Assembly (NCBI GenBank): GCA_965649825.1
Contig: OZ287702.1
Span: forward strand, 434,001 to 498,000
Source: Penicillus capitatus
Taxonomy: Eukaryota; Chlorophyta
DNA: 64,000 nucleotides
Reading direction: 5' to 3'
The position numbers were made by a program, and so were the translations under genes. The notes under the pieces are model-generated. The model made no database searches, was not told the DNA's origin, and saw nothing but the letters and a program-made list of their open reading frames with translations. Positions 21,707 through 32,803 of this stretch are shown here, piece by piece. Numbering within the stretch: position 1 is the stretch's first letter; every line of letters starts with the position of its first letter.

Positions 21707-23176
21707 GATTGCAGTCGGACGATGGAACCTGGACGATAGTTGACATGTTATGATGCGACGTCGTACGCATGGATTAGGCGACCTGTCACATCATAACACT
21801 ATTCAAACGCCGCCGCGCTTCGATTTCCAGACGACGGACGAAGCGCTCTCGAAAAGTCGACACCGTCACAACAGCAGTGAGCAACAATTGCGGCCTTGTT
21901 GAATTCTCCGAGTCACAGGACATCAAGATGAGTGCGATACATGGCAGGTAGTCTGCGGCTTCATGATCCGACCAAAGAAAATCAGATTTCGTGGTGTGCT
22001 TGCTCGTCAATTGTGCGACGCGCTTTGCAATCCATCAAAAACAGTCGAGTCGCTTGTCCTGCTTTTTTAAAGGATTATGAAGTCAACGCTATTGCCTTGT
22101 GGGAAATCTGAGTGGTCTCAGGGCGACAACGACGTCAAGGCATGCGTTGGATAGTATCCAACAGTTGTTTTCCGAATCACTCAAAGCTACGTGTTGTTGG
22201 TGGGGCGCCTCTTCCCGATCATTCCGTCGGATATGTTCGGGACTCTAAGTAATTAGAAGGCCTTAAGATCATCATATCATTCCGTACAATTGGCGCAGAC
22301 CTGCAAAGGAAATTGCCAAATTTGAAAGGAGTGAGATGGACAAGTGTAAAAGCGATGAATGATGACGTGCAGTTATTCACTCGAATCTGCAAGGTCGATG
22401 TTTTGGTCTGGTATCACATTCAAAGTCAGAGTGGTACTCTTCTGAGAGCACTGGAACAACTGGTCTGACCAAATTGTCGAATGTCGTGCATCTCCGCAGT
22501 TCGAGACGACTCGACATCGACATCGATTTCTCAGCGAACATTTCTGGGAGTTCTCTTCATGGGCATAAGAAGCAATGCTTTGACTGCTTGGCATGCACTA
22601 AGCAAAGGAGGAGTTCAAGCACTTGGAAAACTCTAGGATCTCGTATTCTGCGCCATCCAACACGCAAATGGAGATCACGCTTTTCTGCCTTTACCTTTAT
22701 TTGGTGTGACGACAAGACTGGAACAGCTGTAGGTGTCCTAGAAAAGACTTTATGACTCGGTGACAGTTTGAAAGCATCCGTCAAAAATCACCTCAGTTGA
22801 TCGTTGGAAAGATGCGCATGCCAATCAGGTTTATTTGACTTTGAGACGACACATGCTAATGATTCTTTCTTTTGAGTTGATGACGTACTACTATAAGTAT
22901 GGAGTAATGAAAGTCTTTAGAAAACTATTGTGACTAACCTCGAGGACGACGAATATGGGATTGACAGGCGTCGACACAAATGAATATACGCAAATGAAAA
23001 ATGAGAGCACTCTCGTTAAACTGCAAGATTAATGAGTGTTTCTAGCATCGTAATACAACCACATTTTTCTTATCAGCCTGCTTATTCATAGCAATATCGA
23101 CAGCGACAGGAGAACAAAGAGTTTCAGAATCCACCAAGACAGAGAGTATGACGGTAAAAGTATTCGAAAAAACAAC
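21707..23176. other. Long stretch without a confident gene
   Basis: Several short ORFs lie here. The most protein-like are a minus-strand frame at 21786-22010 (REIEARRRLNS-like end) and a plus-strand reading at about 22480-22730 (GVLFMGIRSNALTAWHALSK, then after an in-frame TAG, DLVFCAIQHANGDHAF). The latter could be a small gene with one intron or a decayed gene. No family was recognised and no repeat noticed. Confidence 0.35.
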
Positions 23177-24352
23177 TCAGGTGAGAAAACTGCGTCCGAA
23201 TTCCTTGTTGATGCCAGCCCTCATGTCTTCATAGGAATCGTACCCTGTGATCGGCTTAAGGACAGACTGCCATTTGGCATCGAATTTGCCGATAAGTTCA
23301 GGAGAGAGGTACTTCTTGCTGATGTTCATTTGGCCTTCACGGATCTTCGACGGTGCATGAGAAGATTTACCCAGCACGCCGGCGTCAGCCTCCAGACCAA
23401 TTACTGCATTTCTCGCCTTCTTGACCGTATGCGCATTGAACTGACTTTCATGCGCCTTCATGAATTCGAAAGACGCCTACGTAACATGAGAATTATGAAA
23501 AGGAAGTCGACAACGCTCGCCTGCCTGGTGCTCCACGAGATTTAAGAGCTGCTCGTTGCCCACACCGATGTTCAGGAAATCCGAGACGAGTCGGATACAC
23601 GTTGTCAGATTCTCCTTCATGTCTTCATAGTGCAACCACAGAACATTCGCATCGTTGCGATGCGGATACCAACTGCCTGCTTGCACACACTCTTATTCCA
23701 AAAAACGGTTTAGAAGAGTGAGTGATACCTAAATGTCTGAGATAAGATAACCTCGCAGATCGCTCGTCTATGTTTACTGTATTCTTCAAGAAGATCCATT
23801 CTATAAACGTTTCCAGGCTTATCTCGGAGCTATTAAACAGCCAACCCTTTAAGAAATAGTACATTGATACAGCGGCATCTTTTGGATTCCTGTGCAAGCA
23901 TATCTATCATCCATCCAGTCAGATCATACTGCAGAGTATCTTGCCTTGTCAGTACAATGTATTTTCCCTCTCCTTTCGGACACGCCTCGTAGAGAAAATG
24001 TGTCTTGTACATCCTCGGATGAAATTTCTGTTCGGATTCCAGTTCAGCCTCTTCAACATCGTGGGCAAATTCGAGAACTGGACACACCATCGCGATGTCT
24101 TCGAAGCTCATGTTTCCGTTGGAACGCAGCCCATGGATAATCTGACGGGGTGTATGTAGACGATAAGACGACAACGGTGGTTTTCAGCCTGTTTACCTGG
24201 GTTAGCCACGTCGAACCTGATTTTGACATTGCGGCCAGGATTACGTCGTCTGATCGAGGTTGAAAACTCATTCCTCGCTGCTCGGTTTCAATACTCGTTA
24301 TCTTTGCAACACGTTCGACCAGACAGAGCACCACGGGCGGTATCTCCTCCAT
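23177..24352 (-). CDS. Cytosolic-type sulfotransferase, copy 1
   Basis: A PAPS-dependent sulfotransferase (Sulfotransfer_1 fold). The 5'-phosphosulfate loop is SKSGSTWL, the catalytic histidine region is RMYKTHF, and the 3'-phosphate-binding segment is RNPKDAAVSMYYF. The C-terminal region has FMKAHESQFNAH and a degenerate RxG loop (KIREGQM). Five exons: 24352-24197, 24141 to about 23945, 23889 to about 23752, the WYPHRNDANVLWLHYED exon, and 23476-23177. Two of the four introns have GC donors (AG|GCAAGA at 23944; CAG|GCAGGC at 23524). About 330 residues, no targeting signal, so probably cytosolic. The acceptor substrate cannot be read from sequence. The frame appears intact. Confidence 0.85.
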
Positions 24353-24748
24353 TGTTCAGTACAGAACGATACCTGTGGAGTTTCCCAGCGTTTAAAAGCC
24401 GACGACTTGTGATGATTAAATCGATGATTAGACTTGACATTTTACATCCAGCAGCTGTGACCAGATCCTTTTACTCGTTGTCTAAAACTTCTCTTCTTTC
24501 CAGAATTGCTTGCTGCATGCTCACACTTTTTTGCCAAGACACGACACAAAACCAGCAGAGAGGATCTTATTGCCTTTAAAGTCTTTATTCGAGTGGGAAA
24601 TCGACTAAAGTCGGATCAACACAATATCAAAAAGAGGATTCTAAAACCTTCTTCTGTTCCCGTCTTCTGTTCATAAGAAGAACCAACAAAAGACATAAGC
24701 GTTTGATTATCGCAGGCAGAGGGAATGCAGATGACTGGATAGCTAACT

Positions 24749-25914
24749 TCAGGTGAGAAAACTGCGTCCGAGTTCCTTGTTGATGCCATCTCTCATGTCT
24801 TCATAGGAATCGTACCCTGTGATCGGTTTAAGGACGGACTGCCATTTGGCATCGAACCCAGCGAGAATTTCAGGAGAAAGGTATTTTTTGTGGACGTCCA
24901 TTTTGCCTTCCCGGAACTTCAGTGTCGCATCTGAACATTTACCCACCACGCCTGCGTGCTTATTCAGGCCGAGTGCTGCATTCCTGCTCTCCTTGACAGC
25001 ATGCGCATTGAACTGACTACCGTGAGTCTTCATGAAGTCGAAACCCGCCTACAAAACATGCTTTCTATAAAGGATATTTAATTTCTCAGTTACTTGGCGC
25101 TCCACGAGGTTTAAGAGCTCCTCGTTGCCCACACCGATGTTCAGGAAATCCGAGACGAGTCGAATACACTTCGTGAGATCTTCTTTGACATCTTCATAGT
25201 GCAACCACAGTACATTAGCATCGTTGCGATGCGGATACCAACTGGCTGCTTACACACAACATAACGTAACAAATCGCTCCTGAAGAGTAATACCCAAGTG
25301 TTCGAGCTGAGAAACGATGACAGACTGCTCCCCTACAGACTGCGTATCTTTCAAGACAATCCATTCCATAAACGTTCCTAGGCTCAACGCAGCGCCATCA
25401 AACAGCCAATTCTTAAAGTAATGATAAAGGGATATAGCGGCATCTTTCGGGTTCCTGTAGATAGATGTCATCCATCCAGTCCGATCATCATTGCAGATCA
25501 TCTTGCCTTGTCATTACAATGTATTTTCCTTTGCCTTTCGGACACATCTCGTAGCGAAAATGTGTTTTGTACATCCTCGGATGGTATTTTTGTTCAGCAT
25601 CCAATTCCATCGTCCCGATGTCATAAGCATGTTCCAGGACTGGATACACCTTCATGATATCTTCGAAGTTCATGTCTCCGTTGGAACGCAGCCCATGCAT
25701 AATCTGACGAGGAAAGGATCACGCAAGGGCACTGACTGGCAGCGAACGGCTTGCCTACTTGCATTAGCCACGTCGAGCCCGATTTCGTCATGGCAGCTAA
25801 GATAATGTCGTCTGGGCGAGGTTGAAAATCCAAACCACGTCGCAAGCTTTCTGAACTGTATAACTTTAAGCCGCGGTCTAGAAAAAGCAGCATCTCGGTC
25901 GGCATCTCTTCCAT
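24749..25914 (-). CDS. Cytosolic-type sulfotransferase, copy 2
   Basis: Same five-exon layout as its neighbours, with an intact frame from ATG 25914 (MEEMPTEMLLFLDRG). The PAPS loops read TKSGSTWLMQ and RNPKDAAISLYHYF; the catalytic block is RMYKTHF. The second intron uses a GC donor (AG|GCAAGA, 25506-25456), as in the other copies. The last intron uses an ordinary GT donor (AA|GTAACT, at 25093), where copies 1 and 3 have GC. This copy is the most diverged in sequence, for instance NWLFDGAALSLGTF against GWLFNSSEISLETF in copy 1, so it may have a different acceptor preference. That is inference. Confidence 0.85.
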
Positions 25915-26298
25915 TCTTCGTCGCAGAACGATGCCTGTGGCGTTTCCCAGCGTTCAAAACCTGAGGTATTTCGGTACACTTTGATCATGATGATTGAACT
26001 GGTGGTTTGACTTGTCAGTAGAAAGGTAAGCACGTATCTGTGTCTGTGATTGTTTTTGTTACCTGCTATACATGAGTCGTAATGCGACGTAAGCAACGTC
26101 AGGAAGTAGATACTCGGATCCGAATTCTTTCGAAGCCTTACATATCTTGCGAAATCGACTAAAGTCGGATCGACACAATATCAAGAAGAGGATGCTAAAA
26201 CCTTCTTCTGTTCCCGTCTTCTGTTCATAGGAAAACCAATAAAAAACATGAACGTTTGATTGTCACAGGAGAGGGAATGCAAGTGCTGGAAAATCAAC

Positions 26299-27445
26299 TC
26301 AGGTGAGAAAACAGCGTCCGAGTTCCTTGTTGATGCCAGCCCTCATGTCTTCATAGGAATCGTACCCTGTGATCGGTTTAAGGACGGACTGCCATTTGGC
26401 ATCGAAGCTAGCGAGAATTTCAGGAGAGAGGTATTTCTTGCTGATGTTCATTTGGCCTTCACGGATCTTCGACGGTGCATCTGAAGATTTACCTAGCACG
26501 CCGGCGTCCGCCTCCAGACCAATTACTGCATTTCTCGCCTTCTTGACCGTATGCGCATTGAACTGACTTTCATGCGCCTTCATGAATTCGAAAGACGCCT
26601 ACGTAACATGAGAATTATGAAAAGGAAGTCGACAACGCTCGCCTGCCTGGTGTTCCACAAGCTCTAAGAGCTCCTCGTTGCCCACACCGATGTTCAGGAA
26701 ATCCGAAACGAGTCGGATACACTTTGTCAAATTCTCCTTCATGTCTTCATAGTGCAATTACAGAGTATTCGCATCGCAACTATGCGGATACCAACTCGCT
26801 GCTCACAGAAAATATGCTTCAACAAATCGATGTAGAAAACTGCTACCTAAGTGGTCTAGCACAGATAGCCTCGTAGATCGCTCGTCTATGTTTACTGCAC
26901 TCTTCAAGAAGATCCATTCTATAAACGTTTCCAAGCTCAACTCGGCGCTATCAAACAGCCAACCCTTTAAGAAAGAGTACATTGATACAGCGGCATCCTT
27001 TAGATTCCTGCACAAGCATATCTATCATCCATCCAGTCAGATCATCTTGCCTTCTCAGTACAATATATTTTCCCTCTCCTTTCGGACACGCCTCGTAGAG
27101 AAAATGTGTCGTGTACATCCTCGGATGAAATCTCTGTTCGGATTCCAGTTCAGCCCCTTCAACATCGTGGGCAAATTCGATATCTGGACACATTAGCGTG
27201 ATGTCTTCGAAGTTCATATCTCCATTTGAACGCAGCCCGTGCATGATCTGCCGGTGAATTTATGACGCAAGGGGACTGGCAACCAATTTTTTGCCTACTT
27301 GCATTAGCCACGTCGAACCCGATTTCGGCATCGCAGCCAAGATAACATCCTCCGGACGAGACAGAAAATTTTAACCTCGTTGCAGGCTTTCTGAGCTTAT
27401 AATCTTCGTAAGATGTTCTAGGTAACGCAGCACCTTGGTAGGCAT
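26299..27445 (-). pseudogene. Sulfotransferase copy 3, broken by two stop codons
   Basis: It is clearly the same gene (PKSGSTWLMQ, MYTTHF, GWLFDSAELSLETF, the same C-terminal exon). A TAA falls in exon 1 at 27373-27371, where copy 2 has a Leu codon (RRG-L-DF). A second TAA at 26760-26758 replaces the Trp of VLWLHYED. Near-conserved functional residues have also changed: RNPKD is RNLKD, and KTHF is TTHF. Splice sites remain recognisable (second-intron donor AG|GCAAGA at 27050, last-intron donor CAG|GCAGGC at 26646), and the last exon is almost identical to copy 1, so loss is recent or the 3' part was converted. Sequencing error could explain one stop, less easily both plus the loop changes. 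Confidence 0.8.
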
Positions 27446-27896
27446 TCTTGCATTTTTTACACAAGACAACGCGTAAGGCGTTTTTCGCGATCAGCACCTG
27501 CGAACCACACTGTCGTTGCTGCGGCCGGTTATTGATGTCGGAAAATGACTTCTCGATGGGACTCTGCGAGAGCAGGTCGAGGGAGACAGAGAGAACAGAA
27601 CGAGACACAATTATGAACAACTCTGTCCTTTTACGGACTGTTAAGCGCTATATGTCTCTCGGAATTCTTTCGATCTCAGAGTACAAGCAAGACACCGACA
27701 GACAGTGAAAGCGCGTTGTCGATCGGCTGGCGGAATGATGTTTTGCTGATCTGACAACAGAGGTGGTCGTGTCATGCGTTATCATCCATCATCTTGCCAG
27801 ACGGCACATCGAATCGAGATCTCGGCTTCGTGCGCACCTGTTACATCGAATCACGTTATCACGGATATGTGTTCGGCATTATCTTCGCTGCTTGTT

Positions 27897-30481
27897 TTAG
27901 GAAAGGAGGCTTTTAACTGTGAACGCCATTTCCAGCACTTCCTCGACGCGTAAACGATAACGACTCAGTTCCAGTTGTTGTGCTTTAATCTGAAAGAGTA
28001 TGTGCTGTTGCGTCTTCTCTAACTGTATGGCATGCGACATCTCGCGATCTCGGATCTCTTGCGCGTGTTTCTCTTCGCAGACAGCGAAACGATTCTGCAA
28101 GGACACAATTCTGTTCTCCAGGCGTCTGAAATCTTCTGCTTCCGGAATCTGAGCCGGTCGACGGCGCTCGGTTCTTAGAGTCGCTTCGAGACGGCGGATT
28201 ATTTCCTGCTTTCTTTCCAGCTCCTAAAAGTAGGTCACGCCGCAAAGATGTATTCAAGAGGACCGTCAGATGAGTGGCTGGCTACCTGTTGAAGTGTCGT
28301 CGTGATCTGTTTCCAATGGTGACTTTGTTCGCGTTCGACAGCGTTGCTGGTGTCTTCTATTTCCTTCGTTTGTTGCGCCTTTAAATCGGCAACCTCAGCA
28401 ACGGCATTCCGCCGCTCCTCTTCCGCTACTGTCCATCTACGGAAAGCGCTTCTTGTACGTCGCCGACCTTTTGAGAGCGCATCGAGGTGTCGGACTTGCG
28501 AATCGCGTCCTCGTATGCCGTTCTGAACGAGAAATCCATTCCCTGTTCGTTTGTGCAGACGACGTCGATATCTGTTTGGCAGCTTGTTGACGCTACATTC
28601 ACAGTATCTCTCTAAACCGACATGCGAGATCGATTTAAATTGACAGTAACCGTTTCGGTCTCACTTTTTCTTCGTGGACCTCTTTGAGAAATGTACATTC
28701 GGTTGGCGCTTTGAGAGCAGCGATTTTGTCGGTCTGTTCGGCCACCAAGGCCTCTAATTTCCGGTTCTTTGCAATCTGTTGCTGAAGCAGGGACAGCGCC
28801 GAGCTCTTCGATGATGTGACATCTCGTGTGACATTTGATTTTCTACAAGTGTCGTCTTTCTAGAACAACCAGACCGCCGTTTTCTTTGCGCAGTTTCGTC
28901 CTTACCTGTCGGAGTTGGTTTTTCAGCGCCTTTATTTGTTTTGCATGTTTAAGTTTGAGGAGCCAAATGGCGTCACCTTTTTTCATTGCCTTTTCCCTGT
29001 GCTTTAGATCCGACCACGTCTGCTTCAGTTTCTCATGTCTCTGTCGCAGTGTCCTCAACTCCAGTTCATACGCACGATCGCGTTGCTTGAGCTCTTCTTT
29101 AAGCTCCCGAACCTACCGTGCATGTATTTAAGCTACAAACTACGTCCTCAAGAAATGACGTCTCCTACCGTTTCTTCCAGTTTCTCACGGCACATCTGTT
29201 CTTCCGTCGATTGCTTAGATACCTGGACCAAGGCAGCCACCGAGTCTGGATGTCGAGCAGCAACAGCCTCTTTCAACGATTCGATCTCCTCTTCGAGCTG
29301 CACATTTCGTCTCGCCAGACGACCGTTTGCGTTCTCTAGTCATACACGCACAGTGCATACTGTCGTCGGCGCATACGGCTGTTACTTTGTGCCGTCTTCA
29401 GCTTTTGTCTCAACTGCAGAATCGTCGATGCCTGCTCTTTCGTCCGTCGACTGTGCGTATCGAGAAGCTCCTGATTTTCGGTGTACCAACGAACCTTCTC
29501 TCGATACGTCTCGATCTCCTCTTCGTGCCGTCTCTTCATCGCCTCCATGTCTTTGCGCATCTCCTCCAAAGCGGATTCCTCTCTCTGCGAGAGTAAACAT
29601 GTTTGATAACGACGTCGGCGATGACAGTCGCCCACTTGGATATCTGGAAGATCCACTCCTGCCAGCTTAGCCTCGAGATCCGTCTTCTGCCTACGTAGAG
29701 TGTCAATGCGCTCACGGAGTTCTCCTTCGCGGATGGCAACCGCACGTCGATACTAAACGCAGCAAATGCATATGAGAGAGATGGCATCAGCGAAGTGTAT
29801 TCGAGGAACATCTTGGTGCTTCTTTTCGATGTCCATCACGGTCTGCGTTTTTCTGTCGGCCTCTTGGTCTCGCACCCGCGCTTCGTCTCTTGCTTGTACG
29901 AGCTGTCTCGCGCACCGCAGTTGTTCTCGTTCGAGTTGATCTGTCAGGTGTTGGACTTCGTTCTCCAGCAGCTGAAGAGAAATCCTTGTCGCAGCGCCTT
30001 GGACAGGCACGCACTTTGATCTTCCGTACGGCCTCCTCGTTTTCTGCTTGATACGCACGTATCAACACTTCCTGTTCTGCGATTTGCCGTCTGGAGACTT
30101 CCAACGGGAACACCGTAAGACTGTCGACTTCCGTATCGTGTCCACTTGCCGGCGGCAAGTCAATGTTCTGTGTTTGCGTCGTTTCGCCTACATCAAAAAC
30201 AGATTTCTTCCTTTCCTTCTTTCGGAGTGGTTCAACGCACGACATCCAGAGCTGCTGCAAACATCGGAGGAGGATTCTCCATCGTTGGGCAGAGGACACG
30301 CCGCCACGACGTTTCGAAGTGTCGCGATGTCGACCTCTCTGTTTTCAGCATCTGCTGTCTTCGGTCGATCAGGCAGCGACTCTCGTGATCTGGGCGTCGA
30401 TGGTGCGCTGTACACGACTCTCGACCGCATGGCGTTGACAGGGACACACGCGCTTACGACTACCGTCTGCGACGTTGACAT
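27897..30481 (-). CDS. Coiled-coil protein resembling centriolar CEP162
   Basis: A multi-exon gene whose product is almost wholly coiled coil after a Ser/Pro-rich N-terminus (ATG 30481, MSTSQTVVVS). Successive exons read AEQEVLIRAYQAENEEAVRK, LENEVQHLTDQLEREQ, KVRWYTENQELLDTHSRR, LEEEIESLKEAVAARH, ELKEELKQRDRAYELELRTL, NRKLEALVAEQTDKIAAL, ELERKQEIIRRLEATLR and LENRIVSLQNRFAV, ending VKSLLS at 27897. The RWY-ENQELLD motif and the C-terminal repeat pattern recall CEP162, a microtubule-binding protein at centriole ends that promotes transition-zone assembly in cilia. Coiled coils are easily confused, so the family call is moderate. I did not fix every exon boundary. It diverges from TrpE across about 100 bp. 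Confidence 0.6.
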
Positions 30482-30585
30482 TGACGTGACATCCGGTTAC
30501 GGCATCTTTTTCACCGACGTCGAATGCTTCATTCCGCAGTGCTGCCACAAGGCCGATCGCATTTTACACAACACGTCTCTGATAC
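30482..30585. promoter_or_regulatory. Short divergent promoter gap, CEP162-like/TrpE
   Basis: Only 104 bp separate the two proposed start codons. It includes TGACGTGACATC near 30483, a variant of the TGATGTGAC word seen at other starts. The regulatory role is inferred from position alone. Confidence 0.4.
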
Positions 30586-32704
30586 ATGATGTCTGCATTA
30601 CGTCTGAAGGCATTGCGTCTGCAACGACCCGCTGCCTTTCCGAAGAGGTCTCCGACGGTCGCCCTGCACTGCCGAAGACAGCAACGCTTCCAACGGCGAC
30701 CTCATGAATCCAGAGCCCGTCCTTCGCTTTTACCTTGTTCTGCAAGTCTCGACCTTTCATCCCTCGCCGCTCTCATCGAAGACGTGCTGAGCGACGACTC
30801 CCCGTGGCTCAACGAAGGTCGTTGTCACGACGACTCATGACGTCGCTGTACTCTCGCCTTGCTTAGATCTCGAAACGCTGACACATGAAGATCTCTCATC
30901 GAATCCTGAATTCGAGAGATTTAAGGAACTGTCTGAAGATGGAAATCTCATTCCCCTTTTTCGACGCGTTTTCTCGGATCATCTCACGCCGATCTTGGCC
31001 TATAGGTAATGACCCCCAATGGCTGGCGGTTGTCCCAAGAGGCTCTTTGCCTTGCAGATGCCTTGTGAAACAGGATGACCGTGAGTCTCCGAGTTTTTTG
31101 TTTGAGTCTGTTGTAAATGGCAGTTCAAACGGACGCTTTTCTTTCGTCGGTGCCCGTCCCGCATTGGAAGTGACCGCCATGGGCAACCAAGTGGTCGTGT
31201 TGGATCACGAACACGGAACCCGGACGGTTACAAAGGAAGAGGACCCCATTGAAGTATACCGACCGATCTCTCATAACTGATCTCACACAAATCACACAAT
31301 ACTTTAGGTTCCGATCCGGATCAGTCGACAATGGCGACCTGTCCCAGTCGACAGCCTCCCTGACGTTTTCTCTGGAGGTTGGGTTGGATACGCAGGATAC
31401 GATACGGTTCGGTATGTCTACCCTGAGAAACTCTCGTTCGATGGGGCGCCGGAAGACGACAGAGAATTGCCAGATATGCATTTGGCGTTGTACAATGATG
31501 TCATGATCTTTGATAACGTGGGCAAAGTGGGATACATGGTGTGCTGGACACATACCAATGATTTCCAGTCCATCGAAGAGGCCTACCTTCACGGAGTAGG
31601 TCGACTGAAGGGTCTCTGCAAGCTCATCGCCAAGGTCAATGCTCCACGACTGATCCACGGATACATCGATCTCAAGCTGGCGAGCCATCCCACGCACAGA
31701 GCGGTGTCCAACATGACCAAAGAGGGATTCGTAAATGTACAAAGCGTCGAATTTGGATAACGTGCATGTGACGGCGACGGTCGTTGTCTAGGCGATTGAT
31801 GAGATCAAAGAGCATATTCAAGAGGGTGACATCTTTCAGTTGGTGTACAGTCAGAGATTTGAACGACGGACTTTTGCGGATCCGTTCGAAGTGTACAGAG
31901 CATTGCGTGTGGTGAATCCCTCGCCCTATATGATCTATCTGCAAACGCGAGGTTCCATCCTCGTCGCTTCAAGTCCCGAAATTCTCTGCCGGTCTCTTCC
32001 AAACATGCTCCTGTCTTGTCATGCCGAGCAGCGTTTTGTGTAGAGTGGATAACAATCGCGTCGTCACAAACAGGCCGTTGGCTGGGACGCGTCCCCGAGG
32101 CTCCACGGCCGATCAGGACCGACAGTATCAAGAAGATCTCTTATCGGACGAAAAGGAGAAATCTGAACATATCATGTTGGTGGATCTCGGTCGAAACGAC
32201 GTTGGCAAAGTGTGTGAGGCGGGAACGGTCCAGGTTGAGAAGCTCATGTCCATCGAGCGTTACAGCCATGTGATGCACATCAGCTCCACCGTCACAGGAA
32301 AACTGAAATCCGAACTGGACTGCTGGGATGCGTTGCGTGCTGCTCTGCCGGCCGGTACGATCAGCGGCGCCCCAAAAGTCCGTGCGATGCAGATCATCGA
32401 CGAACTGGAGACGAACAAACGTGGCCCCTATGGAGGAGGCATCGGCCACATTTCTTTCACAGGCGCCGTTGATATGGCCCTTGCCCTGCGCACAATGATC
32501 GTACCCTCTGCCCCTTCCGACGTCCTGTACAAGTACAAAGGCGCACAGACTCGGCGCGAATGGGTCTTCCACATTCAATCGGGAGCAGGGATCGTTGCAG
32601 ATTCGGATCCGGAGAAAGAATACGAAGAGACATTGAACAAGGCGGCAGGTCTCGGCCGTGCCATTGATTTGGCAGAAAGGGCATTTTTGAATTCGGATGA
32701 TTGA
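30586..32704 (+). CDS. trpE: Anthranilate synthase alpha subunit (component I), plastid
   Basis: Chorismate-utilising enzyme that makes anthranilate, the first committed step of tryptophan synthesis; it needs a glutaminase partner not seen here. Landmarks in order: LIPLFRRVFSDHLTPILAYR, SFLFESV, GRFSFVGARP, the DIFQLVYSQRF block, ADPFEVYRALRVVNPSPYM, the NRPLAGTRPRG loop, EHIMLVDLGRNDVG, and the catalytic C-terminus (PAGTISGAPKVRAM, GGIGHISF, QSGAGIVADSDPE). Six exons: 30586-30817, 30867-31005, 31058-31253, 31308-31730, 31792-31991 and 32044-32704. Introns are GT-AG, 49-61 nt. The first 45 residues are Arg/Ser-rich with few acids (KRSPTVALHCRRQQRFQRR), consistent with a transit peptide. The LLES-type feedback site appears as LFES. 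Confidence 0.94.
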
Positions 32705-32803
32705 AAGAGACATCGTCGGTGTTGTTAGTGATGTAACAGTATGCCCAAACGGCCTCATCAAGATTTTGAACGAATGCAGGGTTTAACGGTAAGACCAGTC
32801 AGT

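Larger units (their letters stand above)
23177..27445 (-). repeat. Tandem array of three sulfotransferase genes
   Basis: Three head-to-tail copies, each about 1.15 kb and spaced about 1.55 kb apart, on the minus strand. Copies 1 (23177) and 3 (26299) are nearly identical over their last exons and last intron, including flanking non-coding DNA. Copy 2 is more diverged. This pattern suggests serial unequal duplication or conversion. Confidence 0.85.

Noticed and set aside
23177-27445. The sulfotransferase array as a transposon or viral insertion
   Set aside because: The copies share exon-intron structure and lie in direct orientation with no terminal inverted repeats, transposase or target duplications. 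Ordinary tandem duplication is enough.
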